Below, piece by piece: positions 1 through 6,294 of a stretch of 9,838 nucleotides of DNA. Origin of the DNA: Pseudomonadota bacterium (GTDB lineage: Bacteria; Myxococcota; Myxococcia; Myxococcales; Anaeromyxobacteraceae); assembly GCA_023419875.1 (NCBI GenBank), contig JAEZXM010000062.1, forward strand, positions 1 through 9,838. Direction: 5' to 3'. Position 1 is the first letter of the stretch. The number at the start of each line of letters is the position of its first letter. Under the pieces are notes generated by a model. It was not told the origin of the DNA. It saw only the letters and a program-made list of their open reading frames with translations, and ran no database searches. The translations under genes were made by a program, and so were the position numbers.

Positions 1-697
1 CGACAAGATCGCGCGCAAGGGGGACTCGCCGTCGCCCACCCGCGACGTCGGCGGCGAGGGCGTGCAGCAGGCGCTCCTCAAGATCATCGAGGGCACGCGC
101 GCCAACGTGACGCCGCGCGGCGGCAAGAAGTACAACCAGCAGGAGTACATCCAGGTCGACACGTCGAACATCCTCTTCGTCGTGGGCGGCGCCTTCTGCG
201 GCCTCGAGCAGGTCATCCGTCGGCGCGCCGGCGTGCGCGGCCTGGGGTTCGGCGCGAAGATCGAGCGCAAGGAGGAGACCCTGGGCGAGCTGCTCGCGCG
301 CGTGGAGCCCTCCGACCTCGTGAAGTTCGGGATGATCCCCGAGTTCGTCGGCCGGCTCCCGATCATCGCGACGCTGTCCGACCTCGGCGAGGACGACCTC
401 GTCACCATCCTCACCCAGCCGAAGAACGCGCTCACCAAGCAGTACGTGAAGCTCTTCGATCTGGAGAAGGTGAAGCTCTCGTTCACCAAGGAGGCGCTGC
501 GCGCCACCGCGCGCGAGGCGATGCGCCGGAAGTCCGGCGCCCGCGGCCTCCGCGCCATCCTCGAGCAGGCGATGCTCGACATCATGTACGACGTGCCCTA
601 CCGGGAAGGCGTGAAGGAGTGCAAGATCACCGAGGGTGTGATCCTGAACAAGGAGCCCCCGATGCTCTCCTTCGAGAAGGAGAAGAAGCTCGCCTAG
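1..697 (+). CDS. clpX: ATP-dependent Clp protease ATP-binding subunit ClpX, C-terminal part (5' end outside window)
   Basis: The reading frame is open from base 2, so the gene runs off the left edge; the first GTG in view (62) is internal. ClpX is the AAA+ unfoldase that feeds tagged proteins into the cytoplasmic ClpP peptidase. The visible 231 residues align from memory with the second half of E. coli ClpX. In order they show DKIARK just after Walker B, the pore-2 loop region TRDVGGEGVQQ, the sensor region with QVDTSNILF and GGAF, an LGF tripeptide in the ClpP-docking loop (GLGFGAK), the arginine-finger segment IPEFVGRLP, and the sensor-2 motif SGARGLR. The Walker A, GYVG pore loop and zinc-binding N domain lie outside the window. 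The segment that is GGRKHPQQEF in E. coli reads GGKKYNQQEY here, so the substrate-recruiting RKH loop is altered. Stop TAG is at 695-697. Family identity is secure; whether it is the sole or a second ClpX cannot be seen. Confidence 0.96.
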   Translation, partial: DKIARKGDSPSPTRDVGGEGVQQALLKIIEGTRANVTPRGGKKYNQQEYIQVDTSNILFVVGGAFCGLEQVIRRRAGVRGLGFGAKIERKEETLGELLARVEPSDLVKFGMIPEFVGRLPIIATLSDLGEDDLVTILTQPKNALTKQYVKLFDLEKVKLSFTKEALRATAREAMRRKSGARGLRAILEQAMLDIMYDVPYREGVKECKITEGVILNKEPPMLSFEKEKKLA

Positions 698-707
698 CTC
701 CCGTGGG

Positions 708-800
708 CCGGTGGACAGGCTCAGGGTGAGCGGGCCGAAGTGCCCCTTCGACAGGCTCAGGGTGAGCGGGCCCCTTCGACAGGCTCAGGGTGAGCGGGCC
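708..800. repeat. Three copies of a REP-like palindromic repeat, two of them in exact 28-bp tandem
   Basis: The 23-base unit that begins GACAGG and ends GCGGGCC occurs at 714-736, 750-772 and 778-800. Copies two and three extend upstream with CCCCTTC, giving two identical adjacent 28-base units at 743-770 and 771-798. Each copy contains the perfect dyad GCTCA-GGG-TGAGC. The array starts 11 bases after the clpX stop. Similar TTCGACAGGCTCAGGGTGAGC-type elements are scattered between genes in many GC-rich bacterial genomes and give spurious translated peptides such as HPEPVEG; that is from memory. The array may form hairpins in the clpX transcript end and serve as terminator or mRNA stabiliser, which is an inference. 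Confidence 0.9.
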
Positions 801-831
801 AGGGGAGTGCTCGCTCGTACACCCGGTAGGT

Positions 832-844
832 CGGTGAATCACCG
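832..844. promoter_or_regulatory. Perfect 13-bp dyad, possible activator site upstream of a sigma-54-type promoter
   Basis: The sequence CGGTGAATCACCG is a perfect inverted repeat (CGGTG, spacer AAT, CACCG). Its centre is about 97 bp upstream of the start site expected from the sigma-54-type promoter at 911-925. Enhancer-binding proteins of sigma-54 systems typically bind dyads about 80-150 bp upstream, so the position fits. In such GC-rich DNA a five-base arm can also arise by chance. Confidence 0.35.
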
Positions 845-857
845 GCACGCTGTGGAT

Positions 858-883
858 TTCGGTAAGGCCGTCTCGCCACCGAA
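858..883. promoter_or_regulatory. Spaced inverted repeat TTCGGT-N14-ACCGAA
   Basis: A perfect 6-bp inverted repeat has arms at 858-863 and 878-883, centred about 65 bp upstream of the predicted start site for the DUF6600 gene. Its arms share the CGGT/ACCG core with the dyad at 832-844 and with ACCGGT at 904-909. This could be a second site for the same regulator, but short GC-rich dyads are common by chance. Confidence 0.25.
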
Positions 884-909
884 CCTCGCGAGATCACGGC
901 GGGACCGGT

Positions 910-925
910 GGGCACGGCTTATGCT
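910..925 (+). promoter_or_regulatory. Sigma-54 (RpoN)-type -24/-12 promoter for the DUF6600 gene
   Basis: The sequence GGGCACGGCTTATGCT matches the RpoN consensus TGGCACG-N4-TTGCW at nearly every conserved position. The essential -24 GG (911-912) and -12 GC (923-924) are separated by exactly ten bases. Mismatches are G for the first T and A for the first T of TTGC. Transcription would start near 935, leaving a leader of about 77 bases before a strong Shine-Dalgarno sequence and the ATG at 1012. No convincing sigma-70-type -35/-10 pair was seen in the same interval. A sigma-54 promoter requires an AAA+ enhancer-binding protein; which one acts here is unknown. Confidence 0.6.
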
Positions 926-1011
926 CTGGAGCCCTTCGCGCGGAACGTGCCCCGGGCTGGGTCCCCGAAAGACCTCCTCCCCGCCGAGGCCGGTTCCGCA
1001 AGGAGAAGCCC

Positions 1012-2223
1012 ATGCTGCGCCGAATCGCTCTCATCATCGCCCTCGCCGCCGTCGCCGCCCCGGCCACGGGCCAGGCCAACGAGTGGGAAGAGGACTACAC
1101 GGACGATTGGGCAGGAGAACCGTCGAGCCCGGATCCGGCGGACGTGGACGTGGACGTCTCCGTCACCTTCGACACGTTCCACGGCGCCCTGTCACCCTAT
1201 GGCCAGTGGGTCGTGGTCGGGAGCTACGGCAGGGTGTGGCGCCCGCACGTCGCGGCGGGATGGCGGCCCTACTACAACGGCCGCTGGGAGTGGACGAACG
1301 AGGGCTGGCTCTGGGTCTCCGACGAGCCCTGGGGCTGGGCGGCGTATCACTACGGTCGCTGGGCGCTGGACTCGCACCACGGGTGGATCTGGGTGCCGGG
1401 ATACCAGTGGGCGCCGGCCTGGGTCTCGTGGCGGTACTCCGGCGACGTGGTCGGCTGGGCGCCCCTCGCGCCGGGCGTCTCCGTCTACGTCTCGGTGACC
1501 TCGTTCCACGACCACTGGTGGACCTTCGTGCCGTGCCACAGCTTCGTGGGCCACCCGGTCCACCACGTCGCCTACAGGCCGTCGTTCACCCGCCGCTACT
1601 GGCACGCGACGGCGCCCGCGCCCGCGTACCGCGGCCGGCCGGCGCGAGGACACGCGGTCTCGCCCGCGTGGGGTGGTCCCCCGCACCGGACCGTCGAGCA
1701 CCGGATCGGTCGCCCCCTGCACCCGGTTCGTGTGGTGCCGGCGCCCTCGCCGGGCAGGGCTCGGGTCGGGAGGGGCGAAGTCGCGATGTACCGGCCAGGG
1801 CTCCGCGGCTGGAATGGAGCGAGGCACCAGGCACCCCGCGCCGGTGCGCGCGACGGCGTTCGGTCCTCTCCTCGCTTCGGTGACGACGCCCGGACTCCGC
1901 CGAGCTTCCGCCGCGACGACGCTCGGACACCGGGCTTCCGGCGCGACGACGCCCGGCCCGGCTCCGGGAGCCGCGACGGCCAGTCCCGGCCTCGTTTCGG
2001 CGACGGCGGCGGGCGGGACCGCGACTTCATCGGCGACGTCCGGGCGCACAACCAGGGGCGGCAGTGGAACCAGGCGGATCGCAGCTCCCGCAGCGAGTTC
2101 CGCCGGGGCGGGGATGGTGGCGCGCCCCGGGCCGCGGCGCCGCGCGTCGAGCGCGGCGATCGGGGCGGTGGCGACAGGAGCCGTGGCGACAGGGGTGGCG
2201 GGGATCGGCGCGGGCGCCGGTAG
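1012..2223 (+). CDS. Secreted DUF6600-type Trp/Tyr-rich protein with basic low-complexity tail
   Basis: The start ATG has an ideal AAGGAG at 1000-1005, six bases upstream. The 403-residue product begins with a Sec signal peptide (MLRR, then a hydrophobic stretch to about residue 20, Ala-rich cleavage region near ATGQA). A short acidic segment (about 24-45) follows. Residues about 47-160 form the DUF6600 region, recognisable by DTFHGALSPYGQWV, GRVWRP, GWRPYYNGRWEWT, GWLWVSDEPWGWAAYHYGRW, GWIWVPGYQWAPAWVSWR and VGWAPL. From about 165 on it is His-rich and then Pro/Arg/Gly-rich. Three ten-residue-like repeats around FRRDDARTP lie near 288-320, followed by an Arg-Gly-Asp tail rich in RGDRGGGDR. 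The family is often annotated as FecR-associated, yet no FecR domain or sigma factor gene adjoins it here. Its biochemical role is unknown. Export to the periplasm or surface and possible binding to polyanions through the tail are inferences. Confidence 0.88.
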   Translation: MLRRIALIIALAAVAAPATGQANEWEEDYTDDWAGEPSSPDPADVDVDVSVTFDTFHGALSPYGQWVVVGSYGRVWRPHVAAGWRPYYNGRWEWTNEGWLWVSDEPWGWAAYHYGRWALDSHHGWIWVPGYQWAPAWVSWRYSGDVVGWAPLAPGVSVYVSVTSFHDHWWTFVPCHSFVGHPVHHVAYRPSFTRRYWHATAPAPAYRGRPARGHAVSPAWGGPPHRTVEHRIGRPLHPVRVVPAPSPGRARVGRGEVAMYRPGLRGWNGARHQAPRAGARDGVRSSPRFGDDARTPPSFRRDDARTPGFRRDDARPGSGSRDGQSRPRFGDGGGRDRDFIGDVRAHNQGRQWNQADRSSRSEFRRGGDGGAPRAAAPRVERGDRGGGDRSRGDRGGGDRRGRR

Positions 2224-2269
2224 CCTCGCTTCGAGAGATGGGCCGGGGCCTCGCGCGGCCTCGGCGTCT
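2224..2269. other. 46-bp convergent spacer without a clear terminator
   Basis: This lies between the stops of the DUF6600 gene and the Hsp70 paralogue. It contains two GGCC-bounded direct repeats (GGCCTCG-type) but no long stem followed by a T tract on either strand. Termination here is probably Rho-dependent, or occurs inside the facing genes. Confidence 0.5.
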
Positions 2270-3799
2270 TCACGAGGACGAGACGCGGACCGTCGTCTTC
2301 ATCTGACGGCCGCTGTCGAGATCACGGGCGCTCATCGTGAGGATGCCCTCGACGTTCACCTCGAACAGGATCTCGAGGCGCACCTCGCCCGCGCGGCTGG
2401 CCCGCACGCCGCTGAAGGTGAATTCGCCCAGGAGCTCGTTCTGCGCGGTCTCGGCGTGCTCACCCTGGAAGATCCGGACGACGAGCTCCGTCTGGCCGTC
2501 CGCGGAGTTGGTCGCCGCGACCGTCTTGGCGTTGGGGATGGCCGCATTCTTCGGAAAGACCTGGTGCATGATCCCGCCGGCCTGCTCGATCCCGATGGCC
2601 ATGGGGATGACGTCGAGGAGCTGGATCTTGAGGTCGGAGTCGTCCTGGAGGGACCAGGCGTAGAGCGCGGCCCCGATCGCCACCGCCTCGTCGGGGTGGA
2701 CGCCCTTGGACGGAGCCTTGCCGAAATACTTGGTGAGCCGTTCCTGGATGATGGGCATGCGGGTCTGGCCGCCCACCAGCATCACCTCGTCGATGTCCTG
2801 GGCGGTCACTCCGGCGTCCACCATCACCCCGCCCATGATCTTGATCGAGCGATCGACCAGGTTCTGGGTCAGCGTCTCGAGGAGCTTCCGGTCGAACCGG
2901 ACGTCCATGTTGAGCGGCTGGCCCTTGGGCGTCATCGTGATGAACGGGATCGAGAAGGGGGCCTCGGTCCGCGCGGAGAGGTCGATCTTCGTCCGCTCTG
3001 CGAGATCCTTGATCCGCTGCATCGCCACCGGATCGCTGGAGAGGTCGATCCCGTGCTTCTTGCGGAAGTCCTCGAGGACGTGGGAGATCATCGCGTTGTC
3101 GAAGTCGAGGCCGCCGAGGAAGATGTCGCCGCCGGTGGCCCTCACCTCGAAGACGCGGTCGCGGATGTCGATGATCGACACGTCGAACGTGCCGCCCCCG
3201 AGATCGTAGACGAGCACCCGCTCCTGGAGCTTCTTCCCGATGCCGTAGGCGAGGGCGGCGGCGGTGGGCTCGTTGATGATCCGCACCACCTCGAGCTCGA
3301 CCAGCGACCCGGCCTCCTTGACCGCCTGGCGTTGCCGATCCGTGAAGTAGGCGGGCACGGTCACCACCGCGCGCGCCACCTTGAATCCGAGGTGATCGCT
3401 GGCGACGTCCCGGATCTTGGCCAGGATCTTGGCGCTCACCTCGGGCACGTGGAAGGAGCGACCGTGACAGTCGAGCTCGACGTCGTTCAGCGTGCCGGGG
3501 TGCACCTGGTACTGGACCGACCGCTGCATGGTCTCGACCACGTCGTCCTTGGGCGCGCGGCCGATGAGGCGCTTCGTGGCGTACAGCGTGTTCTTCGGGT
3601 TGAGCTGCCACTGGCGCTTGGCCTCGTGGCCGATGAGCTCGTTCCCCTTGTCGTCGATCGCGAAGATCGAGGGAATGGTGTAGTCGCCCCCCTTGTACGG
3701 GATGAGGCGCACCTGGCCGTTCTGCGTGGCCACCGCGCCGCACGAGTTCGTCGTGCCGAGGTCGATCCCGATGATGGTGTGGGGGGAGAGCTTCTCCAT
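2270..3799 (-). CDS. Hsp70/DnaK paralogue lacking the C-terminal helical lid
   Basis: This 509-residue protein has a complete Hsp70 nucleotide-binding domain: phosphate-1 motif IGIDLGTTNS (10-19), the conserved IINEPTAAALAYG (174-186), phosphate-2 motif VYDLGGGTFDVSIID (197-211), and adenosine motif VMLVGGQTRMP (339-349). The interdomain linker is LKIQLLDV (390-397) rather than the usual acidic DVLLLDV type. The beta-sandwich substrate domain follows to the end. The last residues, EGILTMSARDLDSGRQMKTTVRV, correspond to the final beta strands of DnaK near residue 500. The roughly 100-130-residue alpha-helical lid and the EEVD-like tail are therefore absent, and the TGA stop is clean with no open frame beyond it. 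It is a cytoplasmic ATP-driven chaperone-like protein, but unlikely to be the housekeeping DnaK: no grpE or dnaJ adjoins it. ATG at 3799 lacks an obvious Shine-Dalgarno sequence. It diverges from the PrkA-family gene. Confidence 0.93.
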   Translation of the reverse strand: MEKLSPHTIIGIDLGTTNSCGAVATQNGQVRLIPYKGGDYTIPSIFAIDDKGNELIGHEAKRQWQLNPKNTLYATKRLIGRAPKDDVVETMQRSVQYQVHPGTLNDVELDCHGRSFHVPEVSAKILAKIRDVASDHLGFKVARAVVTVPAYFTDRQRQAVKEAGSLVELEVVRIINEPTAAALAYGIGKKLQERVLVYDLGGGTFDVSIIDIRDRVFEVRATGGDIFLGGLDFDNAMISHVLEDFRKKHGIDLSSDPVAMQRIKDLAERTKIDLSARTEAPFSIPFITMTPKGQPLNMDVRFDRKLLETLTQNLVDRSIKIMGGVMVDAGVTAQDIDEVMLVGGQTRMPIIQERLTKYFGKAPSKGVHPDEAVAIGAALYAWSLQDDSDLKIQLLDVIPMAIGIEQAGGIMHQVFPKNAAIPNAKTVAATNSADGQTELVVRIFQGEHAETAQNELLGEFTFSGVRASRAGEVRLEILFEVNVEGILTMSARDLDSGRQMKTTVRVSSS

Positions 3800-3906
3800 G
3801 CCGCCGCGAGGGTACTACGGGTCCCGCCCCAGGGGGAGAAGCCGGCCGGACGTCTAGCTGGGGGGCGGGACAGGGCCCGCTCCCCAGGCCCCCGAGAGCT
3901 CGTTCC

Positions 3907-3930
3907 GGCCCAGGCTCCTCCGCCTGGGCC
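3907..3930. repeat. Perfect 9-bp inverted repeat (hairpin) in the divergent spacer
   Basis: GGCCCAGGC (3907-3915) and GCCTGGGCC (3922-3930) are exact reverse complements separated by the six-base loop TCCTCC. It lies roughly midway between the two divergent start codons, about 108 bp from the Hsp70 start and 106 bp from the prkA start. No T tract follows on either strand, so it is not a typical intrinsic terminator. It could be an operator shared by both genes or a leader hairpin. Confidence 0.6.
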
Positions 3931-4023
3931 TGCGCTCGCGAGCCCGCGTTCCCCGTGGAGCCGGCCGCTCGGTCGCCCGTTGGTGCGGCAGGCGCTCCAT
4001 GCGAGGGTTAGGTCCGGACGAGT

Positions 4024-4030
4024 GAGGTGA
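4024..4030 (+). promoter_or_regulatory. Shine-Dalgarno GAGGTGA that fixes the prkA start
   Basis: GAGGTGA ends five bases before the ATG at 4036, the standard distance. The in-frame GTG at 4027 lies within this sequence, so ATG 4036 is preferred, three codons downstream of the longest possible start. Confidence 0.7.
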
Positions 4031-4035
4031 CTGCC

Positions 4036-6294
4036 ATGGACGCAGGGCGGCTCCTGTCGAACCTGGGCACCGGGGTGAAGGGCGCCTTCGCGGAGAACCG
4101 GTCGCTCCTCTCGTTCGAGGAGTACCTGAGCGCGGTTCTCGAGGCGCCCCGACGCCATGCGCGAGGCGCGGCGCAGTACCTCCGCGACGTGATGGACCAC
4201 TTCGGCGCAGAGGACCGCGAGACCCCGATCGGGCGGGTGCGCCGGTGGAAGCTGTTCGACCTGGAATTCGATCCGGACGGGCGGGCGCAGCGCGTGGCGG
4301 GGCAGGAGGAGGTCCAGGCGGCCGTCTACCGCGCGCTGGGATCCTTCGTCCGTTCCGGCCGCGTGAACAAGCTCATCCTGCTTCACGGACCGAACGGATC
4401 GGCCAAGTCGTCGATCGTCTCCGCGCTGGTGCGCGCGATGGAGGCCTACTCGCGCAAGCCGGAGGGCGCCCTCTACCGGTTCCACTGGGTGTTCCCGAGC
4501 GAGAAGCGCCTTCGCGGGGCCGGGATGGGGTTCGGTACGCGCGAGGAGGGAGGGGAACCGGCCTCGTTCGCGCACGTGGACGGGGAGACGCTGGATGCGC
4601 GGCTCTCCTGTCCAATGAAGGATCACCCGTTGCTCCTCCTGCCGCGCGAGGAGCGGAGGCGGCTCCTCGAGGAACGCTGCCGCCCCGAGGCGCGGGAGGG
4701 GGCGGGCGAGGCCGACTTCGTCATCCCCGCGGTCCTGCTCCAGGGTGATCTCTGCCACTACTGCCGTTCGGTCCACGACGCGCTCCTGGGCGCGTACCGG
4801 GGCGATTGGCTCAAGGTGCTGCGGCACGTGCAGGTGGAGCGGTTCTACGTCTCCTCGCGCTACCAGCAGGCGGCGGCGACCGTGGAGCCGCAGCTCTCGG
4901 TGGACGCGGGGTTCCGGCAGGTCACCGCCGACCGGAGCCTTGGGGCGCTGCCGCCGGCGCTGCAGACGCTGACGCTGCTCGAGCCGCACGGTCCGCTCGT
5001 CTCGGCGAACCGTGGGATCATCGAGTACTCGGATCTGCTCAAGCGTCCGCTCGAGGCCTTCAAGTACCTGCTCGGCACGAGCGAGACGGGGAGGCTGCCC
5101 CTCGAGCACTTCCTCCTGCAGCTCGACCTCGTGCTCGTGGCGAGCGCGAACGAGAAGCAGCTCGCCATCTTCAAGGAGAGCCCGGAGTTCGCCTCGTTCC
5201 GCGGGCGCCTCGAGCTCGTTCGGGTGCCGTACCTCCGCCGGGCCTCTGTGGAGCGGGAGATCTACGACCAGCAGATCACCGACGCCGCGGCGGGGAAGCA
5301 CGTCGCGCCGCACGCGACCGAGCTCGCGGCCACGTGGGCGGTGCTCACGCGGCTCAAGCGTCCCGTCCCGGACCGTTACCAGGGGGAGCTCCGCGAGCTG
5401 GCGGAGGACCTCGCCCCGCTCGACAAGCTGGCGCTCTACGACCGCGGCGCGGCGCCGGACCGGCTGGCGCTCTCCGCGGCCAAGGTGCTCAGAAAGCACG
5501 CGCCCGACCTCTACCAGGAGTCCGATGTCTACCCCAACTACGAGGGCCGGATGGGGGCGTCGGCCCGCGAGGTGAAGACCGTGCTCCTGCACGCCGCCCA
5601 GGCTCGGGGCGCGGCCTGCCTCACGCCGCGGGCCGTCCTCGACGAGCTCGCCGCGCTCTGCCGCGACAAGACCGTGCACGAGTTCCTGCAGCAGGAGGTG
5701 GTGGACGGTTACCACGATCACGAGGAGTTCGTGCGCGTGGTCGAGGCGGAGTACCTGGACCGGCTGGACGAGGAGATCCGGGACTCGATGGGGCTCGTCT
5801 CCGAGGCGCAGTACCGGGAGCTCTTCCAGCGGTACGTGATGCTGGTCTCGCACTGGGGGAAGGGCGAGAAGGTCCGCAATCGCGTCACGGGCGACTTCGC
5901 TCCGCCGGACGAGCCGCGCATGGCCGAGATGGAGAAGATCGTCATGCCGTCCGGCGAGGACCGGGGAGGGTTCCGGCGCGGGCTCATCTCCGCAGTCGGC
6001 GCGTTCCGGCTGGACCACCCCGACGCGGCCGAGATCGACTATGGCGCCATCTTCCCGGACCTGTTCCGCCGGCTGCGCGACCACACGTACGAGGAGCGCA
6101 AGCGCCAGCTCCACCGGTCCAAGGAGAACCTGCTGCGGTATCTCTCGGACGAGCGCGCCGGGCTCGACGAGAAGGCGCGCAAGCAGGTCGAGGCCACGCT
6201 CGGAAACCTCCGCGCCCGCTACGGCTACTGCGAGAGCTGCGCGCAGGACGCGATCCTGTTCCTCATGCGGCGGCGGTACGAAGGCGCGTTGTAG
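4036..6294 (+). CDS. prkA: PrkA-family AAA+ protein (serine protein kinase/ATPase family)
   Basis: The 752-residue product matches the PrkA/YeaG family. N-terminal residues about 24-60 (SFEEYLSAVLEAPRRHARGAAQYLRDVMDHFG) are typical. Walker A is GPNGSAKSS (118-126), followed by the family motifs SCPMKDHPL (191-199), GDLCHYCR (237-244) and ANRGIIEYSDLLKRP (324-338). ASANEKQ (369-375) and FRGRLELVRVPYLRR (388-402) cover the sensor and arginine region. The C-terminal PrkA domain ends with GYCESCAQDAILFL (730-743), equivalent to the conserved GYCxxCA segment. B. subtilis PrkA and E. coli YeaG are about 630-645 residues, so this one is roughly 110 longer. The family was described as serine kinases, and Bacillus PrkA has more recently been reported to act as an ATP-dependent protease. 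The usual partners, a DUF444 (YeaH) gene and spoVR, do not follow. The downstream gene is convergent, so prkA is a single-gene unit at its 3' end. Confidence 0.93.
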   Translation: MDAGRLLSNLGTGVKGAFAENRSLLSFEEYLSAVLEAPRRHARGAAQYLRDVMDHFGAEDRETPIGRVRRWKLFDLEFDPDGRAQRVAGQEEVQAAVYRALGSFVRSGRVNKLILLHGPNGSAKSSIVSALVRAMEAYSRKPEGALYRFHWVFPSEKRLRGAGMGFGTREEGGEPASFAHVDGETLDARLSCPMKDHPLLLLPREERRRLLEERCRPEAREGAGEADFVIPAVLLQGDLCHYCRSVHDALLGAYRGDWLKVLRHVQVERFYVSSRYQQAAATVEPQLSVDAGFRQVTADRSLGALPPALQTLTLLEPHGPLVSANRGIIEYSDLLKRPLEAFKYLLGTSETGRLPLEHFLLQLDLVLVASANEKQLAIFKESPEFASFRGRLELVRVPYLRRASVEREIYDQQITDAAAGKHVAPHATELAATWAVLTRLKRPVPDRYQGELRELAEDLAPLDKLALYDRGAAPDRLALSAAKVLRKHAPDLYQESDVYPNYEGRMGASAREVKTVLLHAAQARGAACLTPRAVLDELAALCRDKTVHEFLQQEVVDGYHDHEEFVRVVEAEYLDRLDEEIRDSMGLVSEAQYRELFQRYVMLVSHWGKGEKVRNRVTGDFAPPDEPRMAEMEKIVMPSGEDRGGFRRGLISAVGAFRLDHPDAAEIDYGAIFPDLFRRLRDHTYEERKRQLHRSKENLLRYLSDERAGLDEKARKQVEATLGNLRARYGYCESCAQDAILFLMRRRYEGAL

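Larger units (their letters stand above)
3800..4035. promoter_or_regulatory. Divergent intergenic region between the Hsp70 paralogue and prkA
   Basis: This 236-bp spacer must hold the promoters for both flanking genes. It has no credible small gene. No CIRCE (TTAGCACTC) heat-shock operator and no good -35/-10 or -24/-12 element was recognised. A GG-N10-GC match near 3980 is poor outside the invariant bases. The notable structure is the hairpin at 3907-3930. Confidence 0.5.

Noticed and set aside
708..800. CRISPR array
   Set aside because: There are only three copies, with two directly abutting and no spacers of uniform length. The internal palindrome and known look-alikes fit a REP-type element.
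711..1883. Plus-strand open frame starting in the repeat array
   Set aside because: Its N-terminus is the translated repeat (DRLRVSGP-type peptides) and the rest is out of frame with the DUF6600 gene, which has a signal peptide and a strong ribosome binding site.
3970..3995. Second sigma-54 promoter ahead of prkA (GG-N10-GC near 3980)
   Set aside because: Only the invariant dinucleotides match. The CAC and TT positions of the consensus are wrong, as expected by chance in GC-rich DNA.
1673..4030. Long plus-strand open frame (785 codons) across the DUF6600 tail, the Hsp70 paralogue and the divergent spacer
   Set aside because: It is antisense to a clearly conserved Hsp70 and frame-shifted against the DUF6600 gene. 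The translation is low-complexity Arg/Asp/Leu/Val without family motifs. GC-rich third positions remove stop codons from the opposite strand.
3487..6114. Long minus-strand open frame (875 codons) antisense to prkA
   Set aside because: It covers the complement of the PrkA gene, then the spacer and an out-of-frame part of the Hsp70 gene. It shows no motif of its own and is explained by codon bias.
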